From: RGIG5579 sp045543495
GTDB taxonomy: Bacteria > Bacillota > Clostridia > Oscillospirales > SIG627
Direction of reading: 5' to 3'
Length of the DNA stretch: 51,195 nucleotides
NCBI GenBank assembly: GCA_045543495.1
Contig: JAZQMO010000023.1
Span: forward strand, 1 to 51,195
The position numbers and the translations under genes were made by a program. Positions 42,540 through 48,790 of the stretch are shown piece by piece; the first letter of the stretch is position 1; every line of letters starts with the position of its first letter. The notes below the pieces were generated by a model. The model had not been told where the DNA came from. It did not search any database and worked only from the letters and a program-made list of their open reading frames with translations.

Positions 42540-42983
42540 TCACTTGATGATTTCACCGGAATAAAACGCAGTCGTAGGATTCAAAACCTTAAACGCTGCC
42601 TCGGACAAAACAAGAACCTGATCTTCTTTGGGCAATTTTCCTTTTTCGGCAGAAACCCAAATTCCTTCATCCAATCCGTTAATGGTGCCGGGTTTCCCTT
42701 TGATGACGACAATGGTAATGGCATTCGCTTCTCTGCAAGGCTTCAAAATGGGAGTTTTTACAGCGGCGGGTCTGCCGTGTCCCCCCGCAATGTAATACTG
42801 TGTCCAATAGATCATATGATCCTCGCCGCAATCGATTCTCGTAGATTTGGTGGCTTTTTTCTTAACGGTATAGATAACAAATTTTTGTCCGTTCCACACA
42901 AAGCATCTTTTACAAGCTTCATCCGTTTCCTCAATGGTTTCACCAAACAAACGACAGTAATGATACGATTCGAAAAATTCCAA
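42540..42983 (-). CDS. Hypothetical protein next to hairpin array 2
   Basis: 147 residues if translation starts at the TTG at 42983. No ribosome site is visible upstream of that codon, and a TATAAT lies only 13 bases before it, so a leaderless or later start is possible. No family recognised; there is a cysteine pair early (CKRCF) and a Gly-rich middle, and the C-terminal half is beta-rich. Composition is AT-rich. It lies between array 2 and the radical SAM gene and may be a further islet cargo gene. Confidence 0.55.
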   Translation of the reverse strand: MEFFESYHYCRLFGETIEETDEACKRCFVWNGQKFVIYTVKKKATKSTRIDCGEDHMIYWTQYYIAGGHGRPAAVKTPILKPCREANAITIVVIKGKPGTINGLDEGIWVSAEKGKLPKEDQVLVLSEAAFKVLNPTTAFYSGEIIK

Positions 42984-42995
42984 TTTATCGAACTG

Positions 42996-43024
42996 ATTAT
43001 ACTACTTTTCAGCAATCAAATCAA
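42996..43024 (-). promoter_or_regulatory. Promoter abutting hairpin array 2
   Basis: Minus-strand TTGATT, 17 bases, TATAAT. The -35 hexamer overlaps the first bases of the array, so array and promoter adjoin exactly as at arrays 1 and 3. Confidence 0.6.
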
Positions 43025-43200
43025 GGCGGAGCCTTGTATATCATCCGCAACTTGTTGCGGTATATCATCAATGCGAAGCATTGCATCTCATCAAGCCGCA
43101 GGAGGATGCACGCTGACGCGTGATGAGATACAGCCCCAAAGGGGCTGATGATATGCACCACGCTTCGCGCGGTGATGATATGCCAAGCCTGCGGCTTGGA
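43022..43200. repeat. Hairpin array 2, linker GTATATCATC/GATGATATGC
   Basis: Plus-strand order: hairpin AAGGC-GGA-GCCTT, linker, CCGCAAC-TT-GTTGCGG, linker, AATGC-GAA-GCATT, linker, a central segment, linker GATGAGATAC, AGCCCC-AAA-GGGGCT, GATGATATGC, ACCACGC-TTC-GCGCGGT, GATGATATGC, CAAGCC-TGC-GGCTTG, then GGATAAACA and A-run. Left linkers read TATATCATC and right linkers GATGATAT, so they can pair and nest. Six hairpins plus the centre. Shares its right end with array 4. This and the next entry fill the 332-base gap between genes. Confidence 0.85.
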
Positions 43201-43315
43201 TAAACAAAAACAGTCCGTGATTTTTGCCGTGAGGGTAGACTTATCCCTTGGTGATGATGGGAGCAAAAAGTTGTCCGAGGTCTGTCGGGCTTTCGCACCA
43301 TGCTTGTAACGAATC
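43201..43315. other. Intergenic tail between array 2 and the 126-residue gene
   Basis: 115 bases holding no supported gene or terminator. GGTGATGATG at 43250-43259 resembles a linker remnant. On the plus strand a frame with a stop near the end can be read, but it has no start or ribosome site. No stem with a T-run could be found to end the minus-strand small gene. Confidence 0.5.
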
Positions 43316-43696
43316 TTATGTATCAATAACACCGACTTGATAATCATCTTCATAAATAATTTTACCAACATAATTCGTGTAAACGATATCGTAAGGGATA
43401 TCATATTTATCAAGTAAATCTATCAAGGGTTGTATTTTTTCCAACATCACATCTGAATTTTCGGTTTTGAAATATGTAATAGCTCCTTGTGGATTATCAT
43501 TGTTGTCACCATAAAATGGTGGTTGCGGTAAATTATCAAGAAACCATTGATGTGTTTCATCATAAAGCTTGACATCTTCGGGACTATAAATATTGTCACG
43601 TATTCTACGCCAATTCAAAATAAATATTCCCACGGGCTTTTTTGTTTTCCACGCGATTTCGCGCCCTTGTATTCTTACATATTTGGGAAGTTTCAT
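43316..43696 (-). CDS. Small protein of unknown function, tRNA-Gln islet
   Basis: 126 residues, soluble, acidic, aromatic-rich (NWRRIRDNIYSPED, DNLPQPPFYGDNND). No family recognised. Its ATG overlaps the stop of the four-helix-bundle gene by four bases (ATGA), just as the lipoprotein gene does in the tRNA-Glu islet, although the two small proteins are unrelated. Low GC, like the other islet genes. A toxin-immunity-type or accessory cargo role is possible but unsupported. Confidence 0.7.
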   Translation of the reverse strand: MKLPKYVRIQGREIAWKTKKPVGIFILNWRRIRDNIYSPEDVKLYDETHQWFLDNLPQPPFYGDNNDNPQGAITYFKTENSDVMLEKIQPLIDLLDKYDIPYDIVYTNYVGKIIYEDDYQVGVIDT

Positions 43697-44040
43697 TGCT
43701 TATCTCCTTTCGCCGTATTGATCGAGGCAATCAACATTCTGCGGATCGTTCCGCATTGATTATACAAATCTTTTGCAAGCTCGCGGTCGAGCAATTCGGA
43801 TTTGACAAACAATTCAAGCCAATATTCAGTCTCATAGCATTCTTTTAATGCAATTTGAAACTTGGCAACAAAGTCAGCTTTACTGTGAGCATAATTCGCT
43901 TCGTGGATATTTGCACCTATCGAAGTAGAGGAACGTTCCAACTGATTGACAAGAGAATAGTGTCCTTTTACGCCGTCGCACATTTTAATGACTTTAACCG
44001 CAAAATCTGTTGATAGATCTCGAAGCTTTGAATCTGCTAT
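43693..44040 (-). CDS. Four-helix-bundle protein, S23/Avd fold (islet copy 2), apparent ATA start
   Basis: 115 residues if read from the ATA at 44040. From there the sequence is (I)ADSKLRDLSTDFAVKVIK, aligning with MSDSKLKNLSMEFSVDIL of copy 1, and AAAGGCGGTG lies five bases upstream; there is no ATG, GTG or TTG between the in-frame stop at 44071 and 43983. The first ATG (43983) would cut off helix 1 and has no ribosome site. The core ERSSTSIGANIHEANYAHS and KFQIALKECYETEYWLEL are conserved. Either a rare AUA start or a start-codon mutation. Confidence 0.8.
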   Translation of the reverse strand: MADSKLRDLSTDFAVKVIKMCDGVKGHYSLVNQLERSSTSIGANIHEANYAHSKADFVAKFQIALKECYETEYWLELFVKSELLDRELAKDLYNQCGTIRRMLIASINTAKGDKQ

Positions 44041-44064
44041 AGTAACACCGCCTTTCTTTGCCCC

Positions 44065-44093
44065 ATTATATCACAAATTCTTTGTTTATTCAA
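44065..44093 (-). promoter_or_regulatory. Promoter of the four-helix-bundle gene, copy 2
   Basis: Minus strand TTGAAT, 17 bases, TATAAT within TTTGTGATATAATG, the same 14-base core as before copy 1. The -35 box touches the end of array 3. Confidence 0.7.
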
Positions 44094-44275
44094 GTGAAAT
44101 ATTTGCCTTACGGCGAATGTGAAATAATTTCCTGACGAAAATTGTGAAATATTGCTCCTTCGTCGCAATGTGAAATGAAATTCGTTCCTTCACACGCCGC
44201 AGGCGTATTTCACTGCCGCAGGCAATTTCACACGCGCCAACGTATTTCACTCGTTCCGCAGGAACGAATTTCACT
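44091..44275. repeat. Hairpin array 3, linker GTGAAAT/ATTTCAC
   Basis: Left half (plus strand): four GTGAAAT linkers separated by hairpins ATTTGCC-TTAC-GGCGAAT, AATTTCCTGACGAAAATT and ATTGC...GCAAT. Right half: hairpins ACGCC-GCA-GGCGT, TGCC-GCA-GGCA, ACG...CGT and TCGTTCC-GCA-GGAACGA, each followed by ATTTCAC, four times. The eight linkers are arranged four against four in opposite sense. It ends ATTTCACTGAAAAAAGCC and runs into the tRNA-Gln terminator, as array 1 does at tRNA-Glu. Fills the gap between the four-helix-bundle gene and the tRNA. Confidence 0.88.
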
Positions 44276-44276
44276 G

Positions 44277-44310
44277 AAAAAAGCCATTCGCTTTCGCGAA
44301 TGGCTTTTTT
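44277..44310 (-). terminator. Terminator of tRNA-Gln
   Basis: Perfect stem GCCATTCGC/GCGAATGGC, loop of four, flanked by six A and six T, five bases after the tRNA. Confidence 0.85.
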
Positions 44311-44315
44311 CTTGC

Positions 44316-44386
44316 CTGCGGAACTAGGATTCGAACCCAGACAAACAGAGTCAGAGTCTGCCGTGCTACCGTTACACAATTCCGCA
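44316..44386 (-). tRNA. tRNA-Gln(CTG)
   Basis: TGCGGAA pairs with TTCCGCA, discriminator G. The anticodon loop CTCTGAC has anticodon CTG. T loop TTCGAAT. Unlike the three other tRNAs here, CCA is not encoded (GCA follows the discriminator), so it must be added by the CCA enzyme. Confidence 0.92.
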
Positions 44387-44456
44387 ACGACTTGCATATT
44401 ATAACTCCGATCTTCAGATTTGTCAATAGGTTTTGGGAAAATTTTTCGAAAAAATT

Positions 44457-44843
44457 TCAGCCGTTTTTTCGGGCGGCTCTGATAACGGCGTAGAGCTCGT
44501 CAATGCGCTCCTGCCGGCCGCAGAGATACAGCCAGCCGAAAAGGCATTCCAGCCCCGTTGCCCGGGCGTAGTCACCGTGGGAGCTGTGCTTGGGGTAGCT
44601 TCCGTGCTTCATGTTGCGCCCTTTTGTGTAGATGGCGTTTTCCTCCTCGGTGAGCTCCGGGGCAATAAGCTCGGCGGCGGCGGCCTGGGCTTCGGCGCGG
44701 ACTATTTTCACGGAGGCAGGGTGGAGCTCGCTTATTCTCATGGGCTCGCCTGTGACCAGCTCACGGCGGACAAGCAGACTGTAAACGGCGTCGCCGACGA
44801 AGGCGAGCTCGCCGGTGTTCATTTTTGAAGGATCAGTTACCAT
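44457..44843 (-). CDS. mrnC: Mini-ribonuclease III
   Basis: 128 residues from the ATG at 44843 (GGAGAG upstream). GELAFVGDAVYSLLVRREL carries the catalytic Asp of the RNase III fold, and the C-terminal glutamate-rich helix (ELTEEENAIYTKGRN) follows. It has no double-stranded-RNA-binding domain, as in MrnC, which matures 23S rRNA ends in Bacillus. The often neighbouring cysS or rlmB genes are not here; it follows the HelD-like gene by five bases. Base composition is clearly higher in GC than in the genes left of the tRNA. Confidence 0.88.
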   Translation of the reverse strand: MVTDPSKMNTGELAFVGDAVYSLLVRRELVTGEPMRISELHPASVKIVRAEAQAAAAELIAPELTEEENAIYTKGRNMKHGSYPKHSSHGDYARATGLECLFGWLYLCGRQERIDELYAVIRAARKNG

Positions 44844-44848
44844 GGTTT

Positions 44849-47044
44849 TTATTGCTCTCCTTGAAATTCTCGTTTTTGAAACAGGGGAGAATGGTCTCCC
44901 AGGGAACAGACGGTAAGCCGGTGCATTGCCCGGGAACAGGTCACGTAAAGGTGGTTTCGGTCCTCCTCTCGGCGGTAGAGCGCCGAGTCGGAAACCACAA
45001 CACCGTCGAACTCCAGACCCTTTGCCAGGGCAAGGGGCATTACCGTCAGCCCGTGGTGATAGGGGTCGGCGTCGGTACACACAAGGCGGAGCTCCGGCAG
45101 GTGGGTCTTCAGCTTCCGGTAAAGCCTTCGGCACTCTGCGGCGGTGCGGCAGATAAGCGCCGTTGATGCGCCGGGTCTGTCCATGGCGGAAAGCTCAGAA
45201 AGCAGGAGCTGAAGGTGCTCTTCGCCATTGGAGGCGGAGACGAAGCGCACGGGGTCACCGTGGCGGTTGAAAATGTCGAACTCCGGGGGATCGGAAAGCA
45301 CGCCTGAGGCAACGGAAGCAATCTCGGCAGTGGAGCGGTAGCTCTTTTTGAGAAGGCGAACCTCACTCCGTTTAAAGCCGTAGATGTTCAGTATCTTTTC
45401 GGGGCTGTCGGTGCCCATGCCGCTGTTTATCAGCTGCAAAAGGTCGCCCAGCACCGTAAAGCGGCAGTGGGGGAACAGAAGGCGGAAGATCTCGTGCTGA
45501 GCCGGGCTGTAGTCCTGTACCTCGTCGATAACAACGTGCTTTATGGCCGTCTGCCTGGGTATCGCGCCGAAGCTGGCCTTCAAAAGCAGAAGTCCGACGC
45601 CGTCCTCGTAATAAAGGGGAGTGCGGCTCATTGCCCGGCCGGTATCCCGGAAGAGAAGCTCGCGCTTTTCCTTTTCGGGTACGAGCCGGGAAAGGGCGTA
45701 GCGCAAAAACTTTGCGTAAAGGGCGGGCCAGTCTATGGCGGTGCAGGCGGCAACCTCGGAAAGGGTTGCGGATACGGACTCGTCGTAGGTCTGTTTAAGC
45801 TCTGCGGCGTTGGCGGGGTTTCCGGAAAGCTGATCCAGCTCCCGGTTTATCCGGTCGCGGAAGGCGTTTCTGTGGGGAGCGAGCCTTTGGGTGAGCACCG
45901 AGCGCAGATGGGAAAGCCGGGTGAGAACGTCGGTGCCGGGGTTTTTGGTGAATATGGCCTTCATCTCCCCAGCGGACATCACCGTCGTGCCGTTAAAGCA
46001 GACGTCCCGGTAGCGGGGAGAATAGTCCCTTGCGAATTTCCGGGCGAGAAGGGCAAAGTCCAGACTTCCCTTCAGCGCCAGCCATTGCCGTCTGACGGCG
46101 GCATTTTGGTCGGTGTCCTCGGTGGCGATGAATTCAAGCTGGGTGTAGAGCCCTTCGGTCTCGAGCTCGCAGTATTTTTTAATTATGTCGCAGAAGGTGG
46201 TCTGGGGCACCTCGTTTTCTCCCAGATCCGGAATGACCCTTGCGATATAGTCCATGAAAATATCGTTGGGAGAAAAGATGAGCACGTTTTTGCTCTTCAG
46301 CTTTGCCCTGTCACGGTAGAGAAGGTAGGCAATGCGGTGGAGGGCAATGCTGGTCTTTCCGCTTCCCGCAGGTCCCAGAACAAGGAGCATATCGTTTTGT
46401 GCGTCGCGGATAACGGCGTTTTGCTCACGCTGAATGGTGGAGACGATGGTCTTCATCTTTTCGGAGCTGTCCGCAGAAAGGACGTTTAACAGCAGACTGT
46501 CGTCTATCTTAACGTCGCTGTCCAGCATGAATTTCAGCTCGCCGTTTTCAATTCGGTATTGCCGCAAAAGGGTAACAGTTCCCCTTTGGGGGCCGTCGGG
46601 GGAATCAAAGGAGGTTCTTCCGCAGCCGTTTTCGTAGAAAAGCGACGCAACCGGTGCACGCCAGTCGCAGACGTAGGTGGTGTAGGTGTTTTCGTCCAGC
46701 AGAGTGGAACTGCCGATATATGCGGAAAAAGCTTCGCCCCGGTCGGGGGTGAAGTCCACCCTGCCGAAATAGGGGGAGGAGCGCATTTTTTCGAGAATTG
46801 AAATGTACGCATCGGCATCGTCCATGCTCTGCTGAAGGGAGACGATAATGTCGTTCTGGGACGAGAAAAGGTTGACCTCGTCGGTGTTGCGGAGAATGCC
46901 GGGAAGCTCCTCCCACATATAGCGGGATGCCTCGTAAAGGTCGCTTTCCCTCCGCCGTTTCGCTCCCCCAAGGGAGGCAAGTCGGCTGTCGATGTATTCG
47001 GTTACGGTTTTAAGATATTCAAGCTCGGCCTTGAGGTCGTTCAC
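44849..47044 (-). CDS. HelD-like UvrD-family helicase (RNA polymerase recycling motor type)
   Basis: 731 residues from the GTG at 47044, with GGGAGG upstream; the longer frame to 47089 overlaps the -10 box. An N-terminal helical arm of about 190 residues precedes the first RecA domain with LVLGPAGSGKTSIALHRIAY (Walker A, about 225). The second half has VIDEVQDYSPAQHEIF (about 506) and GDLLQLINSG. The N-terminal arm plus the STIQREQNAVIRD lead-in match HelD, which removes stalled RNA polymerase from DNA in Firmicutes, rather than UvrD or PcrA. It is co-transcribed with mrnC. Confidence 0.85.
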   Translation of the reverse strand: MNDLKAELEYLKTVTEYIDSRLASLGGAKRRRESDLYEASRYMWEELPGILRNTDEVNLFSSQNDIIVSLQQSMDDADAYISILEKMRSSPYFGRVDFTPDRGEAFSAYIGSSTLLDENTYTTYVCDWRAPVASLFYENGCGRTSFDSPDGPQRGTVTLLRQYRIENGELKFMLDSDVKIDDSLLLNVLSADSSEKMKTIVSTIQREQNAVIRDAQNDMLLVLGPAGSGKTSIALHRIAYLLYRDRAKLKSKNVLIFSPNDIFMDYIARVIPDLGENEVPQTTFCDIIKKYCELETEGLYTQLEFIATEDTDQNAAVRRQWLALKGSLDFALLARKFARDYSPRYRDVCFNGTTVMSAGEMKAIFTKNPGTDVLTRLSHLRSVLTQRLAPHRNAFRDRINRELDQLSGNPANAAELKQTYDESVSATLSEVAACTAIDWPALYAKFLRYALSRLVPEKEKRELLFRDTGRAMSRTPLYYEDGVGLLLLKASFGAIPRQTAIKHVVIDEVQDYSPAQHEIFRLLFPHCRFTVLGDLLQLINSGMGTDSPEKILNIYGFKRSEVRLLKKSYRSTAEIASVASGVLSDPPEFDIFNRHGDPVRFVSASNGEEHLQLLLSELSAMDRPGASTALICRTAAECRRLYRKLKTHLPELRLVCTDADPYHHGLTVMPLALAKGLEFDGVVVSDSALYRREEDRNHLYVTCSRAMHRLTVCSLGDHSPLFQKREFQGEQ

Positions 47045-47079
47045 AGTGCCATACCTCCCGGTTTTGTCAAATTTAGTAT

Positions 47080-47108
47080 ATTGTAGCATATTGAAAACAT
47101 TCTTACAA
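47080..47108 (-). promoter_or_regulatory. Promoter of the HelD-mrnC operon
   Basis: Minus-strand TTGTAA, 17 bases, TACAAT, 35 bases before the GTG start. It is back to back with the plus-strand promoter at 47112. Confidence 0.65.
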
Positions 47109-47111
47109 GTC

Positions 47112-47140
47112 TTGAATTTTGAACTTATTTGTGGTATAAT
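47112..47140 (+). promoter_or_regulatory. Promoter of a short candidate transcript
   Basis: TTGAAT (47112), 17 bases, TATAAT (47135-47140). No open reading frame follows; a terminator lies only about 60 bases downstream. Confidence 0.6.
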
Positions 47141-47146
47141 TAATAC

Positions 47147-47206
47147 ACGAAGAGAGAAGGTTTTTTGCCGCCGTGCCCTGCTGATTCCGGGCGCGGCGTT
47201 TTTTTT
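47147..47206 (+). ncRNA. Candidate small RNA between helD and the SPFH gene
   Basis: A predicted transcript of about 60 bases starts after the promoter at 47112 and ends at a strong hairpin (GCCGC, bulge, GCCC paired with GGGC and GCGGC) followed by eight T at 47199. It holds no coding frame and no recognised RNA family. It is followed by a separate promoter for the SPFH gene at 47271, so it is not simply that gene's leader. It could also be a relic leader with attenuator. Confidence 0.45.
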
Positions 47207-47270
47207 GTGCCGAAAAGGCAGTTCAGGGGGGATATTTGCGGTTTTGGGGCATAATTATCCCTGGGATAAA

Positions 47271-47299
47271 TTGACACGGAAGCTTTATCAGTGTATAAT
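47271..47299 (+). promoter_or_regulatory. Promoter of the SPFH/zinc-ribbon/TPM operon
   Basis: Perfect TTGACA (47271), 17 bases, TATAAT (47294-47299). 47 bases to the ATG, which has AAAGGAGAT upstream. A consensus promoter, not the sigma-W type known for the related Bacillus operon. Confidence 0.75.
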
Positions 47300-47346
47300 A
47301 AGCTTAGTGTAAGCAAATATACCTGTCCGAAAGGAGATCTTTTAAA

Positions 47347-48750
47347 ATGGGACTTATTAAAGCAGCAGTGGGCGCTATAGGCAGCACCTTTGCAGATCAG
47401 TGGAAGGAATATTTCTACTGCGATTCAATAGATGCGGACACTCTTGTGGTAAAGGGTCAGAAGCGCACCTCCGGCCGTTCCTCCAACAGGGGAAGCGACA
47501 ATATCATCTCAAACGGCTCGGTTATCGCCGTTGCGGACGGTCAGTGCATGATCATCGTCGATCAGGGCAAGGTGGCGGAGATCTGCGCCGAGCCCGGCGA
47601 ATTCAAGTACGATACCTCCACCGAGCCCAGCATCTTCACAGGCAAGCTTGGCAAGAGCATTGTTGAATCCTTCAAGACTCTCGGCCGCAGATTTTCCTAC
47701 GGCGGCGATACCGGCAAGGATCAGCGTGTGTACTATTTCAACACCAAAGAGATAATCGACAATAAATACGGCACCGCCAGCCCTGTTCCCTTCCGCGTTG
47801 TGGACAGGAACATCGGCCTTGACATCGACATCTCCATCCGCTGCAACGGCATCTACTCCTATAAGATCGAAGACCCCATTCTGTTCTACACCAACGTTTG
47901 CGGCAACGTGACCGATCAGTACGACCGCAGTGAGATCGACAGCCAGCTGAAGGCCGAGCTTCTCTCCGCACTTCAGCCCGCCTTTGCAAAGATCTCTGAA
48001 AAGGGCGTTCGCTACAGCGCTCTGCCCGGCCACACCGAGGAGATCTCCGATGCTCTCAACGAGGTCCTCAGCGCCAAGTGGGGCGAGCTTCGCGGCATTC
48101 GCGTTGCATCCTTTGCCATCAACTCCGTTACTGCCTCCAAGGAGGACGAGGAGCTTATCAAGCAGGCTCAGCGCACCGCAATGCTCCGCGACCCCGGCAT
48201 GGCCGGAGCCACCCTCGTGGGCGCCCAGGCCGACGCAATGAAGGCCGCCGCATCAAATCAGGGCGGAGCTATGCTGGGCTTTATGGGGCTTAACATGGCA
48301 ACCCAGGCCGGCGGCGCCAACGCCCAGAACTTCTTTGCAATGCAGCAGGCTCAGCAGGCTCAGCAGGCTCAGCAGCAGGCTGCTCCCGCACCTGCCCCTC
48401 AGGCCGGAGGCTGGACCTGTGAGTGCGGCGCGACCAACACCGGCAAGTTCTGCGCCAACTGCGGCAAAGCAAAGCCCGCTCCCAAGGCCGGCTGGACCTG
48501 CTCCTGCGGACAGACCAACACCGGAAAGTTCTGTTCCAACTGCGGAAGCGCAAAGCCCGAGGACAACAGCTGGACCTGTGAGTGCGGAACTGCCAACACC
48601 GGAAAATTCTGCTCCAACTGCGGAAGCCCCAAAAAGGTCAACCGCAGCTACCGTTGCTCAAAGTGCGGCTGGACTCCCGAAGACCCCGCAAATCCCCCGA
48701 AGTTCTGCCCCGAGTGCGGCGATATTATTAACGGGGACGACCTTGTCTGA
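47347..48750 (+). CDS. SPFH-domain (YdjI/virion-core-like) protein with four C-terminal zinc ribbons
   Basis: 467 residues. About 30-280 form an SPFH/band-7-like domain (VIAVADGQCMIIVDQGKV, VPFRVVDRNIGLDIDI). A Gln/Ala-rich spacer (about 330-352) leads to three near-identical CxCG...FCxNCG ribbons (from about 356) and a fourth CSKCG...CPECG. In B. subtilis, YdjI of the pspA-ydjGHI operon has the same design and works with PspA at the membrane. Here the two following genes match YdjG and YdjH, but there is no pspA in the window. Confidence 0.85.
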   Translation: MGLIKAAVGAIGSTFADQWKEYFYCDSIDADTLVVKGQKRTSGRSSNRGSDNIISNGSVIAVADGQCMIIVDQGKVAEICAEPGEFKYDTSTEPSIFTGKLGKSIVESFKTLGRRFSYGGDTGKDQRVYYFNTKEIIDNKYGTASPVPFRVVDRNIGLDIDISIRCNGIYSYKIEDPILFYTNVCGNVTDQYDRSEIDSQLKAELLSALQPAFAKISEKGVRYSALPGHTEEISDALNEVLSAKWGELRGIRVASFAINSVTASKEDEELIKQAQRTAMLRDPGMAGATLVGAQADAMKAAASNQGGAMLGFMGLNMATQAGGANAQNFFAMQQAQQAQQAQQQAAPAPAPQAGGWTCECGATNTGKFCANCGKAKPAPKAGWTCSCGQTNTGKFCSNCGSAKPEDNSWTCECGTANTGKFCSNCGSPKKVNRSYRCSKCGWTPEDPANPPKFCPECGDIINGDDLV

Positions 48751-48790
48751 GGGCGGACTCTGATCTGATCAACGGAAAGGTTTGATAAAT

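Noticed and set aside
43068..43301. 77-residue reading frame across array 2
   Set aside because: It follows the hairpin repeats through their linkers and has no ribosome site; a shadow of repeat sequence.
40881..44040. Diversity-generating retroelement, because of the Avd-like fold
   Set aside because: No reverse transcriptase frame and no template/variable repeat pair with adenine-specific differences is seen in the window.
43022..44275. CRISPR array
   Set aside because: The repeated linkers are only 7-10 bases, the intervening units are 11-20 bases and palindromic, the orientation flips at the centre, and no cas gene is present.
41235..44386. Integrative element with tRNA attachment sites
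   Set aside because: No integrase is present and I found no second copy of the tRNA-Glu or tRNA-Gln 3 prime end on the far side of the islets.
44086..44397. 103-residue reading frame across tRNA-Gln and array 3
   Set aside because: It is made of tRNA and hairpin-repeat sequence and has no ribosome site.
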